A stretch of 64,000 nucleotides of DNA from positions 186,001 to 250,000 of the forward strand of contig JAPFBL010000240.1 of assembly GCA_026182355.1 (NCBI GenBank). Reading direction: 5' to 3'. The position numbers and the translations under genes were made by a program. Of this stretch, positions 42,880-54,873 are shown piece by piece. The number at the start of each line of letters is the position of its first letter. The stretch's first letter is position 1. The stretch comes from Hermatobates lingyangjiaoensis (lineage: Eukaryota > Arthropoda > Insecta > Hemiptera > Hermatobatidae). The notes under the pieces were generated by a model, which saw nothing but the letters and a program-made list of their open reading frames with translations, ran no database searches and was not told the DNA's origin.

Positions 42880-44540
42880 AATCTCATATAATAAAAATAA
42901 AATTATATTTTTAATTAGATAATTTGAATTGTTTCAGTTTATACAGTATCTACTGAAAACAATATTTGAAGTTTAAAAAAATATGATTTAACATTAAAAA
43001 ATGAATTTATTCTTGAAGATTGAATAAATGAACTGATGATGGCTATCGGCGAATTGAACCTGACAGTGAATTGAGAACAGTGAACTCTATTCAAAGGCGA
43101 AGCTCCTATAGTTAATGAAACCCACAAAGGTAGTTTACTATTTTTTTAAATTTATATCCTGGATTGTAGATTAGCCAATAACAATTAAGCATTACGTAGT
43201 CGTGATTCAGCATGAAAATGGTAATAGTATCGTGTATTTTAGTAAACTGAAATATTAATTAATTATAAATCATTGAATATATGAATTAATCAAATATTCA
43301 TTAAAAGTTACGACAAATAAATTAATTAAATACAAAATATGCAGCTTTTAAAAAAGATATAATGGACCAAATATTAACAAAACAACTAAAATCATACTAA
43401 AGAGGATAAATCTAGAAACTATATTAATAATTTTATTAGTATGTTTAAATGAATGCGATTTTAATGAAATTATAAGCCTCCTAGAAGCCTTAAGAAAAGA
43501 AGGATAATATTTTCTTCTTTTTTTAAAAAAAACAGAAGTATACTTTGATTTTTATTATATTAAACGTTATGCAAGTTTCTGTTTAGTCAGTATTGGTTTT
43601 TTTTTAAACAATTTTTAAATAATAATTATATTTTTTTCTGTTTGAAAATGCTTCAGTAATCCTGATCATGCATTTAGCGATTTTAACATTTTACCATATG
43701 ATATTAATTTTTTTTTATTATTAAAATTAATTTTTTCTCGTTTAAAATTTAAAATAATAGAATTAATTCAATTATATATTCAAATTTCATTCTGCAGTTG
43801 TAGATTTTTTTTTAACGTCATATTTAATTTATTTTTTTATATTGAAACTTAAACCTGATTGAATTAGATCCTCGGTTTGCATTGAATATGCTAAACAAAC
43901 TTCAAGTTGACCTACAGGATGCTACAAACCATGTATTTCAGATTGTGGGAAAGTCGCAGTTTGCCTTATGCAAATACTCTCCTTCACCATTTCATCTTGT
44001 ATGGTCTCATTTAGTTTAAATTCCTTCCATGATTCCTTACCCAGTTTAAAGAAAAAAAAAACAACAACAACACACTCATTCTCCAGTCTGAAATTCACCT
44101 TTCTTACTTCAACATTATTTATCTACACTAATTTAACTTGTTTTCAAATGAGCAGGAAAAATACTTAAGACGGTAACTGTTACTTAATTCATCTCATTTG
44201 TCTTCTGTAGCTAATTACTAAGGCATTTGTATTCATCTTGTTCCCTTTAAAAACCCTCAAACATTCTACAAATATACATTTACATAATGAAATAACCTCT
44301 CATTGATGCTACAATAGGCTCTGCTCAAACATTAGCTTCTTTTTTACCTTGATAGTCTTAAGGAATTTCTATTTTGTTATAAAATTATAATCTAAATTAA
44401 ACTAAACTTTTTCCTTAAAACTTGGGCAGGACTATTTGTAAAGGTATCTTCAGATATTGTATTAGTTATATATTTCATTATGTTATAAAGTTGAAGAACA
44501 ATATTACTGAACTCAGTTGACTAACATTTCTTTTATTTAT
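42880..44540. other. AT-rich spacer, no feature recognised
   Basis: No gene or element found; an AAAAAAAACAACAACAACA run lies at 44051-44070. Confidence 0.5.
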
Positions 44541-44544
44541 TCAA

Positions 44545-44950
44545 ACTAGCTACTGATATTAAAAACAATATACTTTACAACTAGCTTACATTTATTTTAA
44601 ACTAGCTATTAATTTACAACTATACTAAAACAATTATAAAGTAGCTAGTTTCACCAATATTATTTAAAAACTAGCTAGTTACAGTGTAGATTTACTAATC
44701 ATATAGAACAACTTGCGTTTATTCAAAACTATCTATTAAGTTTTAACTAATTAACCAATCTTCACTAATGAAACTAGCTTTTTTAAATTGCAATAACAAT
44801 TAGCTTAGGAAACTAAGATTTATTTATTTAAAACTAGCTTTTACAATGAGGTTAGAGGAAACATATTAAACTAACACACTTTTATTTAAAACTAGCTACT
44901 TAGATTGAAAACAATAAAATTTTTATCTAACCGACATTTATTTAAAACGG
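44545..44950 (+). repeat. Degenerate array of AAACTAGCT motifs
   Basis: About nine occurrences of AAACTAGCT or close variants, often preceded by TTTATTTA, with irregular spacing of about 25 to 65 bp. One is inverted (near 44641). It looks like a worn tandem repeat. Confidence 0.7.
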
Positions 44951-45010
44951 TGTACATGCAAATTGTTAGTACCACAGAAGTTAGTAAAGATTATATTATT
45001 TATAAAAGTC

Positions 45011-45175
45011 TGTCTTACTCTATGTATCGGCGTTATAGCCACCTAACCGCTGTTGCACGTTGTGCATCTTCAATTCTTACTTGAAGTTGAGACTTGAAGA
45101 TGGTCTCATTTGAAGATGCCCAACGTGCAACAGCGGTTAGGTGGCTATAACACCGATTCATGAGGTAAGACGGAC
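45011..45175. repeat. Inverted pair, family F11
   Basis: GTCTTACTCTATGTATCGG at the left pairs with its complement at the right, and both arms contain GCCACCTAACCGCTGTTGCA or its complement. The ribozyme-like cores are on the minus strand near 45044-45073 and the plus strand near 45111-45140: TTGAAGA or TTGAAGA, TGCAC-AAC-GTGCA (right copy altered), then ACAG where GAAA is expected, then GCGGTT. Related to 51628-51790. Confidence 0.7.
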
Positions 45176-45404
45176 ATTTATAATATGTTTATAATATATT
45201 CATAATAATTTATAATATTTATAATATGATATTTAAAATTAGCAAAGTGTCCTAGGTAAGGGTGGTGTTACGATTTTTGATTTCTTACCCACTTTCCTTA
45301 GTAAGAGCGAGTGTGAAGTCATAGTCACTGGTATAGTGAACTTCAAAACTTGAGAATAAAAAGAAATAGGTAAAACCGCCATACCTCGTAAGATGATCAT
45401 AGAG

Positions 45405-45446
45405 TCATTGGAGCGCTTTCGGACGTTGTCCATCTTCGATTGCAAC
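45405..45446 (-). ncRNA. Hammerhead-like core, family F10 (left)
   Basis: Minus strand: GTTG, three-base spacer CAA, TCGAAGA (45439-45433), T, stem II GGAC-AAC-GTCC, GAAA (45420-45417), GCGC, TC, then CAAT pairing with GTTG through a G-U pair. The 5' core is TCGAAGA rather than CTGAAGA. Confidence 0.58.
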
Positions 45447-45490
45447 AAACCTACTGAGCTGTTATATAGGTTTGTTACGTAGGTAGGTTA

Positions 45491-45530
45491 GTTGCGATCG
45501 AAGGTGGACAACGTCCGAAAGCGCTCCAAC
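45491..45530 (+). ncRNA. Hammerhead-like core, family F10 (right)
   Basis: GTTG (45491-45494), CGA, TCGAAGG (45498-45504), T, GGAC-AAC-GTCC (45506-45516), GAAA (45517-45520), GCGC, TC, then CAAC pairing perfectly with GTTG. The core ends in G instead of A. Confidence 0.55.
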
Positions 45531-46003
45531 GACTCCATGATCATCTTACGAGGTATGACCGTTATTTCTAATGTAAATCATAGTAACCTCAGTGATATTA
45601 ACAATATGCATATATTGAGAATAAAACCTGACCCACACACAAAAAATACATAAGGCCCCAGAAATATCCTTGTATGAGAAATGACATTTTTTTTCAAATT
45701 ATTGAATATGAAGGACAAATTTTAACTAATATTTTTTCTCCTTTAAAAAGAATTTCTTAATCAGTAAACTCTAGATTTAAAATTATTCGATGAAGATGTT
45801 TTTTAAATAAGGTTTTTTTTTTATTTAGCTGGTTCAAAAGATTTGAATCAATGCTTCCTTTGTTCAAGAATGATTTTTTTTCTTAATAAAAGATGTCTTT
45901 CTATTGACAAGTTTCAATTTCCTTTTTACATTTTTCTTCTGTAATTCTATACAATGTACAGAACATGTTTATTTTGAATTTGTACCTTAAACGTAAGAAG
46001 CAT

Positions 46004-46287
46004 CACGTAGGTCGAGCATTGGCTCTTTGTGATACCAAACAATGAAGATTGATTCTACAGTGGGAGTCCTAAATTTTGACTAAATCAAGTGTATTTAGAG
46101 TAGAAATCTTTAACGGATACTTGAGATTGTACAGGCTCAGGACCAACGGTTTAGCGTCCTTCTCCGAGGGACGACATAGTCAGATTTATTCACCTCCCGC
46201 ATGAATAAATCGAGGGCCAGGTGGGGATCGAACCACGGTCCTGTCAGTTCAAAGGTGAACACATAACTACTGAGCTAGCCTGGTCAT
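46004..46287 (-). repeat. tRNA-derived SINE, subfamily A, tail-truncated
   Basis: Minus strand: CCAGGCTAGCTCAGTAG (A box), GGACCGTGGTTCGATCC (B box), CACCTGGCCCTCGATTTATT, CGTCCCTCGGAGAAGGACG, and the A-type body ending ACCAATGCTCGACCTACGTG-like sequence. The last 40 bp with the CCTAA tail are missing. Confidence 0.92.
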
Positions 46288-46449
46288 TAAAAATAAAATT
46301 AACGAAGTGACATTGTATAATAGTTATAGGTTATAAATGTCAGAACACCATTCCATAGGTATAATATTGTAAGTAAATCGTTACCAGATATGTAAATAAT
46401 ATTAAAAGTAGTTATTAATAAAAACTTTTATGCGTAAACTATGTATTCT

Positions 46450-46700
46450 AGGTTAAAAAAGTTATGAAATAGTCTCCAATATAGAAGTTTAATAGTATAA
46501 ACAACGTGTTTCGAACACATAGTGTTATTCTCAACCATAAAAACACAACTGTTGTACCACAGACACTCAGTCTTGGTTTTATGGCTCAAGTTTCAGACTA
46601 CATGTCCGAAACGCGTTGTTTATATTATTAAACTTCTATACGTGAAGATTATTTCATTAACTTTTTTATCTTAAAATGAATAAATACGATAATAATTGAT
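46450..46700. repeat. Degraded F2 inverted pair
   Basis: TAAACAACGTGTTTCGAACA and CCGAAACGCGTTGTTTATA mark the two F2 arms. The left core reads AGAATAACAC and the right TTTCAGACTACATGTCC, so neither keeps CTGANGA or a good stem II. An old copy. Confidence 0.75.
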
Positions 46701-47329
46701 TTTGCTGGCTTAGAAATAAAATATGTATATTAAACTTTAAATATGAAGCTGTATGAAGGTAATCAAAGAAGGGAGCATGTTAAGATAAATTTTCTGATGA
46801 TATGGTTACTGTTAGTGAGGAAAAAATAAAGGAATAGTAGTTGAAGCAGTAACAGAAGCTCTGTAGTAATAGCTGCAGGAAATATTCAATAGACACTTTT
46901 TCCAGTCTCAAAACACAAATCATCTGATTTGATCTTCATAGGGAGTTCATCGTTTCTATTCTCAATATAAGGGGGGAGCAACAAATCCTTCCATTTGACA
47001 GATGATACAATTCTTTCGATCTAAAATCCTTTGATTTATTTTCTACTTACCAATTCGTAGAATTGATTCCAGCTCAAGATTCTAACACTTTACAAGGTCT
47101 CAAGAAATACCCTGATATACATTACTTATATTTCTTTCTTTTTTTTTTTTTGTTGACATCCAAACACCTTGTTTTTAAGTATTTTATCTCATAAAATCTT
47201 CTAAAGTGCCTCAACAGAATGTATCTAAGAGACATATTGAGAGTAAGCTATTTACTTTTATAAACCCATTATCATTTTTAATGCAATTCATACATTATGT
47301 TAATTATTTTTTTGTTTCTAGTATTTTTT
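46701..47329. other. AT-rich spacer
   Basis: No feature recognised. Confidence 0.5.
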
Positions 47330-47585
47330 TAGAGTGAGTTGAGGGTTTGGTAGAAAATCACAATTCTCTCAGGCTGATTTTTGAAGAGAATACTATATTT
47401 TCCTAATTATTCTACAAAGATGGTCCTGAATGTCGTCCTAGTTTTAGTAATTGACATCCTAAGGACTCCAAAAAGACGGTATAAAATCCTCTCTAAAGAA
47501 TGAAATGTTGTGTTCTTCTTCGCCTGCGTGAAAAGAAAATCCGGAGTGAGCATCGAACCCCTCAACCCTGAGCTACTCTGCTCCT
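47330..47585 (-). repeat. Degraded SINE, subfamily B
   Basis: Minus strand: AGAGTAGCTCAGGGTTGAGG, GGTTCGATGCTCACTCC, and the B-type end with AAAATATAGTATTCTCTTC. Heavily mutated. Confidence 0.6.
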
Positions 47586-48131
47586 TTTGTAGAATTTCTT
47601 TGTTGTTTTTATTTGTTTACACTGATATAATTACCTAATTTCTAGGAAAAGAAATAAATTAATTGATGATTTATTTCTTCTCATTCGATTATACTTGCAG
47701 TATATCTTTGCTACCAGCTTCATTTCCAATGTACTTTTCCAATACCACATTGTTCTAGTCGTTAAAAAAAAATAATATAAATTAATGATCTTTAGAATCT
47801 AACTGAATACATAATGAAAATTGACCGCTTTAAGCCCTCTCAAAGGATGAAGAGTATCAGATTTCTCGTTCGTCTAGATAGAAGAATGTAACGTCTGTGA
47901 GAGTTACAAACGCAGAATTTCTGTTAACGCTTATTGACTGTTAGACTCTACTGACATTTTATTAAAAAAAGTTTGAAATGGTATTTTTATTTGTTTATAT
48001 AATTAAATATTACTTTATTGTTACGATTGCTTATTACAAATACTTTGTTTAATGTAGTTTCTTGTCCTAATCAAAGACGTGCAAGACAATTTTATTTTAT
48101 TGAGTTCTTCAGTATGTTTGTTAATTACCTT

Positions 48132-48561
48132 TAATGACGATGCAGAGCATACCTTCTTCTTCTGTGCTAAATGGGGAGTGCTGCGCCAGGAATTAATAGC
48201 ATCACTGGGTGAGGTCACTCCAGAGACCATAGTTCAAAAGATGCTCCAAATGAAGATAACTGGTCAAAAGCTGCAAACTTTGTAGAGGCGGTTCTCCGTC
48301 ATAAGAAGAATGAAAGTGGTGTGAGGCAAGGGCAATGATATTTCATAGGTGAACGAATAGGGACAAGAAGGTGAATCCTATTCAGGAGGACTGAGGCACC
48401 GGCATGAAGTAATGTGCAAACGGTTTCCGTGTCGGGTATAGCCAGGAAATAGGATGTGGTTTTTTAGTGGGTCGGGACCCCCAACCTCACATACCCTAAG
48501 CAAAACGTCTTACTAAGGGATCTGATGAACAGATTTTTCCACATCCTACGACGAAAAAAAA
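48132..48561 (+). mobile_element. 5'-truncated non-LTR retrotransposon (LINE) 3' end
   Basis: The last part of a LINE polyprotein (48134-48338) is followed by about 215 bp of 3' untranslated sequence (with GGGTCGGGACCCCCAACCTC) and a terminal A run at 48553-48561. The 5' truncation fits target-primed reverse transcription. I could not identify target duplications. Confidence 0.75.
48134..48338 (+). pseudogene. LINE polyprotein C-terminus, frameshifted
   Basis: The first part reads NDDAEHTFFFCAKWGVLRQ then LGEVTPETIVQKML, matching the C-terminal cysteine-containing segment of R1/Jockey-like LINE polyproteins (typically DTAEHVFFxCPRW then LG.LTPEN.V..ML). Near 48250 one frameshift is needed; the next frame continues NWSKAANFVEAVLRHKKN and ends at the TGA at 48336-48338. 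This region normally follows the reverse transcriptase. Only a remnant is present; the catalytic domains are absent. The family assignment is from memory of this motif. Confidence 0.78.
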
Positions 48562-48789
48562 AATTGCCTTTTGGTATTTTTATTGGATTCACCGTATATT
48601 TTTTCATTTTAACTCATAGTTAAAAGACAGGAAGACTCATTTAGCTTTCTAATAATATTTGATTTAGAAATAAGTGATAGAATGTTTGTTTGTTTACCAA
48701 AGCTCACACTTAAAAGGCTATCTATCACCTTTTAGTGCCGCTCTAGGGCCGGAAATTATGTCTCATTTATTATTTAGCATCCACTTTAG

Positions 48790-48925
48790 TAGTAGATGAG
48801 GTATATTCCCTATTTATTCTACTTTGGATGGTCTTAAATTTTGTCTGACACAAATGTACTTAAAATAGCGATATTTTACAAGTGTTCGATACAAACGAGT
48901 ATTTGACATCGTACAAGGTCGGAAT
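48790..48925 (-). repeat. SINE body fragment
   Basis: Minus strand: CGACCTTGTACGATGTCAAA, TACTCGTT, and TGTCAGACAAAATTTAAGAC match the SINE body; the head and diagnostic end are worn. Confidence 0.6.
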
Positions 48926-48929
48926 AGGA

Positions 48930-50324
48930 AAAAAACCCGCTATATTTCTATTGCATAGTATTTTAGTAAAGAGATTTTATTTAGTAATCTTTAATTTAGA
49001 TATTTGAAAATGAAAATTCAAAAATATATACTGATGTAAATGATTTAGCAATTTAACGTCGTAGAGTACAATGTCTTCATAATTCAAAACAATCCTTTAA
49101 ATTAAATACTAGAACACCTTCCAGTTGGATATTAGGCATTTTAATCCCCCTGTAAAAGTAATAATATGAGAAGTAACATATTGCGATAACATTTTAATTT
49201 TGAATGTAAAACAAGTTCCCATTTAATGCCAACTTTCTGCTTTTTTTTTTACAAGGTCATAAATTACACATGGAGTCATAATTCTAATAGTCTGCAGGAA
49301 GTGGAAATGCCACTTTTTAAACTTTTGATGTTAATTTGTTTTTTTTTTACGAATTATTTTTGAGAAAAATATAAATAAGTCAGCTTTGTAGGTGTTTTGT
49401 AAGAGAAGCCAGTGATATAGAGAAAGGATGATGTTATTCTATTATTACATGAGAAACAGAGTGTTTAGGTAGGTTGAAGAACTGTCTGAGGCCGAACAAC
49501 ATGACTTTGCCTGTGTTCCAGCCGTTAATGATTCCCCCTGTAGAGTTTCACTCTCTGCTTGAGTATGATTTACCGCCTCCTTGGCTTCATGCCAAGGCGA
49601 CTAAACACCAACTCCGACAGCTTACAATCTTCCATCAATCCCTATATTACCGTCAAGTATCACTCTCCTTAATAGAATCACTAAACTGCTACCAAAAAAA
49701 AAACTTGACTTTAACTTCCCTCTCATAAACGTACACTTAAATTATCATGTAGTAAAAAAAATAACTTCAAGAATATTATGTTTTCTTTTTACCAGCATAA
49801 TGATTAGTTTTTATTCTTACTCTTTACCGTATGATAATTTTAGATCAATAAGGTTCACACATGAGTCTATTTATCTTCAGAACGTTTCTACAACTAAATT
49901 AGTTATAAATACACAACAATACGCATACTCACGTATACACATACAGACAGACCACCTACACACAAACACACCTACACATACAAACACACAAAAATACATT
50001 TTTATTGTACTCAGAAATCATCTCTAAACTACTATTAAGTCAGAAGTCACAGACTACGCCTATGGATATTCATAAATGAATTCAGTGTATCTCAAAGCAT
50101 TATGATCTGGTAAAACTTTAAACAAATATTTTTTTCATGGTTAATACAATTTTAGTTATGAAAATTAAACACCTCTTTAGTAAGTTAAGAACAAATAATG
50201 TATTGATTTTATTTTATCTAATTTTAATTTTTTTTGTTTTTTACTCACCACACACACACACACACATACACATCACATATTTGTGTATAAATAATAGGAT
50301 TCCACAATAAACACATTAAAGACA
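48930..50324. other. Spacer with CA-rich tracts
   Basis: No gene seen. Imperfect ACACA-rich sequence lies at 49920-49992 and a (CA)n run at 50249-50268. Open frames at 49474-49728 and 49800-50027 have no domain. Confidence 0.55.
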
Positions 50325-50525
50325 ACTCAAGGTCCAAACCACAATAAGAAATGAGAAAAAAAAGACCAAGATATTTCAACCGTATCAAGCGGTCTTTTTC
50401 AGAGTCAAATTTCAACTGATTTACCAAATCTCAGTTGAGATTGGATTATCACGAAGACCACTTGTTACGTTTAAAAGACCTTAACCTTTTTTCTCATTTT
50501 CTTATTTTGGTTTTGACATTAATTT
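50325..50525. repeat. Degraded F1 inverted pair
   Basis: GGTCCAAACCACAATAAGAA and, in the other arm, TTTCTTATTTTGGTTTTGAC bracket two F1 cores. The minus core reads CTGAAAA with stem II ACCG-CGGT and GAAATATC; the plus core is more changed. Confidence 0.75.
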
Positions 50526-51627
50526 GTCCATATGTATACACACACATCGACTTTAATATGCCTATGTAGTATAATCATAAATGAATGAATTCAGGGTACC
50601 TAAAAGCATGATAATCTGCTAAAACCTTAAACGACTTTAAATATTTTTTTCATGATAATACAACTTTAGTTATGAGAATTAAACAGATTTTTAGTAAGTT
50701 ATATAAATTTAATTGAAGTACTGGTTTTATACTTTTTTTTTAATTTTAATTAAACTCTGCCCTATTTTGTTTCTAAAAAAATTATTAACTTTACATTTAT
50801 TCCGATATTGTGTTCATACAGGTAAAAAAAATCATAATTGAATTCACTACAACCGAAATTATTGTACACGAAATTATGAGCACTGACCGCTGAGAGCAAT
50901 AAACTCCTGTTCTTTCTTACATACTTTAATAATCATCTATATTTATACATTTAGACAAATTTGTTTTTGTTTAAGTTTATATAATATTATCTTATATAAT
51001 TTTAATTTATTATCTTATGTAATTTTTAGTTTATCATTTAGTTCAAATTCTCTAAACTTATAAAATAATCTGATTATTTCTAAAACGTTTTAATTTTATA
51101 TTTATTTAAATTATAAGTATAGAGAATTTTATAGATATATTATTGTAAAGTCAATAGTGAAGTCTATTTTATCAAAAAATTTAAAATGTACTTGTTTTTA
51201 TTTTGTTAGTGTTACATAAGACAAATTACTCATAGATTGTGTTTTTTTAATTTCATAATGATTTTTATGAATTTTTACTATTTTGCCTTTAAGGAGAAAT
51301 GCAAAAATTAATGGTCAAATTTTTAATTTAAAATAAAAGGTCAAAAAATAATTATTGAGTATTGTGATACAGTACAGTATACAGTGTACAGTGATACAGT
51401 ACAATTTTTGTGATAATCTCAAATACAAGTCTACAATATACATTACCACTTGAGAAAATATCACTGCATGCCATACATTTTCAAGGCATAAATTCATAGG
51501 TTCTATAATAGAGGTTTTCCCTTTAGTTTTCAGGCAATATTACATGATCGGAAAAATATTTTTTTTTAGCTATAATATTATTTTTGACAACATATTTATC
51601 TCTGTAGTAAGTTATAAAAGTTGTTTT
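50526..51627. other. AT-rich spacer, no feature recognised
   Basis: A small direct repeat GTATACAGTGTACAGTGATACAG region at 51367-51400 is the only structure noted. Confidence 0.5.
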
Positions 51628-51650
51628 TTCCTTGTGAATCGGTGTTGTGG

Positions 51651-51690
51651 TCGCTTAACCGGTTTTGCACGTTGTGCACCTTCAAGAGGG
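51651..51690 (-). ncRNA. Hammerhead-like core, family F11 (left)
   Basis: Minus strand: TTGAAGG, stem II TGCAC-AAC-GTGCA (5 bp if the A is counted), AAAA in place of GAAA, CCGG, TT. Stem I pairing is not evident. Confidence 0.42.
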
Positions 51691-51728
51691 ACTTATAATT
51701 GTCGAATGCTACTGAGAATAAATTACTG

Positions 51729-51766
51729 CCTCTTAAAGATGCACAACATGTGAAACCGGTTGGACG
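51729..51766 (+). ncRNA. Hammerhead-like core, family F11 (right)
   Basis: TTAAAGA (51733-51739), a stem II weakened by mutation, GAAA (51752-51755), palindrome CCGG, TT, GGACGG. GAAA is intact here while the left copy has AAAA. Stem I pairing is not evident. Confidence 0.42.
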
Positions 51767-52556
51767 GATATGTCACCGATTCACAAGGTAAGACAGACTT
51801 TTATAATAATATAACAAATGCAGTGCTCTGCCAAAAGATATTTTTTACAAAAACTACAATTTTACTAAATTTGAATTTACTATTTCCCTCACCACTGCTG
51901 TGATTAGACCAACGATATCATATACATTGGCAGTGTGATATTAATAGATTAATAATAAGCCTAGTATTTAAACTAGCTTTAGTAACCTACAAAGAGAAAT
52001 ATTTCTAAGTGTAAGAGAAGCAATAACTACCTGGCCTACATCCAGCTTGAAAAAGTTAATCTCTCCCTCTTAAGTACTATTGTAAAAAAAACCGAAGCTA
52101 TCTACAGTAGATCAAGACTGCTTAAATAACATCCCTCTGCAGAAGATAAAATGTTAGAGAAGAAATGATCAATTGACTAGTTTACGTGTTCTTCGAGTCT
52201 GCAGGAAAATTTCAAAGTGGGCTTCTAAGTAATCATAAATATTTGCCAATATTTCAATCATCCTTGTATTGACAAAAAAATGTGTTCGTGTCTGATATAT
52301 TTGTTGTTTGACAATTAGTAAAAAAATCGTATTGGGTATTAATGGACAAATTGTAACATATTTGAAACTCTGGAGAAAAGAACCAGGATCTTCAGGCTAA
52401 AATGCTTTCTTGGTAAGTGTATTCTAAAAATATATCTATAATAATTGGCGATTTACATTTTAGCTGACAATCAAGTGGTATTGAAGGCTTTAAAATTCAA
52501 AATTAGTGTGACATGTATGATGTATCATCAAATTCTATGGAGTAAAAAAATATGAA

Positions 52557-52682
52557 CCTGGGCACAAGGGATGAGAGGAGAATGAGGCAGTGGATCGGTT
52601 GAAAAAACAAGCAAACCTGCTACAGGCTAGATCTTACTGCTCAGAACTCCTTAGCTTCCTCGAGGACGCTATTGATGAATAG
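52557..52682 (+). pseudogene. LINE RNase H domain fragment
   Basis: In one frame the text reads PGHKG, a stop, EENEAVDRLKKQANLLQARSY, then CSELLSFLEDAIDE and a stop. This matches the end of LINE RNase H domains, whose signature is WVPGHxGIxGNExADxLAKxA, with histidine and the acidic residue before the ADxLAK-like part. The in-frame stop and the lack of flanking RT show it is a dead fragment. It may belong to the same kind of LINE as 48132-48561, but the two do not join. Confidence 0.72.
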
Positions 52683-52689
52683 AGAAGAA

Positions 52690-54405
52690 AGAAGCAAATA
52701 AAAGTCGGTTAGAGGCCTGGTTCAATCTAAAAGATCATTCCAATTTAATTTAAATGTTTCCATTAAATAATAAATACTCAAAGAAAAATTTAATATGCTC
52801 GATATCTAACACATTTTAATCTTAAGTACACATATTCAAGCTGTTATTAACATAAGGTGATAAACGCAGACTCTTTTTGGAAGAGGCTGTTTAAATCTTT
52901 AAACAGTTACTATGGAATGTGAAGCAATCAGTTTAAAGATTGTAGGAAAAACATATCCAAAACCAATAGTAGTTAGATATAATCCAAATATAATTTAAAG
53001 ATTATAAATGAAGTCGAAAAGACATAGATATGAGCATGTGTGCACGAGACTGATGAAAGCCAGGCTCTCCAATTAATAATAATTACCTGTCTTATTCTTG
53101 AAAAGAATAATATTAGTTTGTTATAATTGTTAACATAATTAATGCCACAATAAAAAAATTAAGTACATTAATTTGTACTTTATGCGTTTGATAGTAGTTT
53201 ACCAAATACAGTATTACGACAACACAATAGCCACATTAGCATAAAACCTATACTAAATACATTGTCAATGAGTTTGATTAATATGCACACTTAAAAGAAA
53301 GTTGAGAGTAAACCATTCCAGATTTTTATTTAAAATTACTTCAATTACAAGAAAAAATTGTTGAAGGTAAAAACAAGAAAATCTGCAGAACATGGCTGCA
53401 GATTTCAAATAATTATATCAAAACTTCATGTAAAATTTACTAAAAGTTTAGACATATATTCATGAATAATGACGTCGATATTCTACTGAAAATCTCCCTC
53501 CATGCTACTCTCATTTTAAGATTTCATCTTTTTGCACATTTACTTTTCGTAACTCTTTAACGAATACATAAAATGTTGTCTACAACTTCAGCTTAAGCAC
53601 AACGAAATCTCTTACTCATAAAATAATTATTGTCTGTTCCCCAGATCCAATTAACTCAATTCTTATATATTCCTTTAAAATTTTGAAAAATGGAAACCAT
53701 TTCAAGAAAATATTTATATATTCATTCACTGTAAAAGAATTAATGAATATTAATGAATTATGTAATTAAACATTAGATTCAAGCACAAAATTAATTAATA
53801 ATGTTGTTCATAAAAAAAGTCCAATAAATTAATGCTTCCAATAATTATTGTAATATTTTTTATCTCTTTCTCCTATAAAAAGTCGTCATAATATTCGTTG
53901 CAAACTCATTAAAATGTGTTAATACTATGAAAACAGTAAAATAAACATTTTCGAGGTTTGATTACTGCTCAAAATAGAAGGGATGTTAAATTTTAAACCT
54001 TTATTACAGAAGTATAAAATGCATTTACTATTATGCTTGGTAATATGACATGATTAGATGTTGCTATTGATTGTTATTAGACATTAAACAATCTTTATTT
54101 AAGATAGCAGTTTCATAGGCAATTATTCAAAAATAATCATTTAAAACGTGTATATATATTGCAGAAAAATCACAATTAATCACGTGACGCAATCAATGAA
54201 GTCTAAAAAAACACGGAAAAAGAAAAGAAATAACTACTCCGAGGCTTCCCACTTTGGAGAAAAAGTTTTGCTCTCTGATGATATTAAGTGGGAGGCCCCA
54301 GATCATTTATTTCTTTTGTTTTTCTTTTTCATTGTGGTTTTAGTTTCATATATTATATATACCTGTATATACCATGATAAACGGAAACGGTCCGGCAGGG
54401 CAGAT
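52690..54405. other. AT-rich spacer, no feature recognised
   Basis: No gene, element end or tandem repeat noted. An open frame at 54148-54414 partly runs into the F9 hairpin. Confidence 0.5.
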
Positions 54406-54408
54406 TAC

Positions 54409-54526
54409 ACTTAAAATAAACTGTGACACATAGACAGAAAATAACTAAAGAGTACTTTTGACGGTCGAAATATTGAAAAGTGAGTTTTCGTTAGTTTCTG
54501 TCTATGTGTCACAGTTTATTTTAAGT
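54409..54526 (+). repeat. F9 unit bracketed by inverted repeats
   Basis: ACTTAAAATAAACTGTGACA at the left and its complement at the right (54495-54526) bracket a half ribozyme: CGGTC, GAAA (54467-54470), TATT, GAAAAGTGAG. The CTGANGA side and the 5' strand of stem II are missing. Confidence 0.8.
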
Positions 54527-54570
54527 ATATATATAAAAAGCTTTCACATTTATGGGTTTATTTCACATCA

Positions 54571-54659
54571 GTTGGGTTTATGACTCTGACTCTGACTGCT
54601 TGTTACGGTTGAAAGATCTTAGTCTTGTTTTCCCATTTCTTATTGTGGTTTGATCATTG

Positions 54660-54688
<29 letters not shown>
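54571..54688 (+). repeat. F1 unit, single, ending in (TA)n
   Basis: GTTGGGTTTATGACTCTGAC, a duplicated CTGACT, GGTTGAAAGATCTTAGTC, then the F1 tail to TGATCATTGA and a TA array at 54660-54688. The core reads CTGACTG, so the ribozyme is broken by a small duplication. Confidence 0.85.
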
Positions 54689-54691
<3 letters not shown>

Positions 54692-54873
54692 AAAAATTTT
54701 GCCAATTTTAACTTTTGTTCATTTTCGGGTTAATTTTTGAAGTTTTCTGACTATGGATTTCCGCCTTTCAGGTAAAATATAAAGTAATTTACCCAAAGAT
54801 TTATTCTTGACATCCATTTTTCTCACTCATATATATATATATGATCAAACCACAATAAGAAATAGGAAAACAA

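Larger units (their letters stand above)
45376..45553. repeat. Inverted pair, family F10
   Basis: Left arm 45376-45450 and right arm about 45468-45553 share CATACCTCGTAAGATGATCAT and its complement. Each arm has a hammerhead-like core with palindrome GCGC. No TA array is adjacent. Confidence 0.85.
51628..51790. repeat. Inverted pair, family F11
   Basis: CCTTGTGAATCGGTG at the left pairs with CACCGATTCACAAGG at the right. Both arms carry AACCGGTT next to a TGCAC-type stem II. Compare 45011-45175. Confidence 0.85.

Noticed and set aside
49474..49728. 84-codon open frame
   Set aside because: Composition is not clearly coding and no known motif was found.
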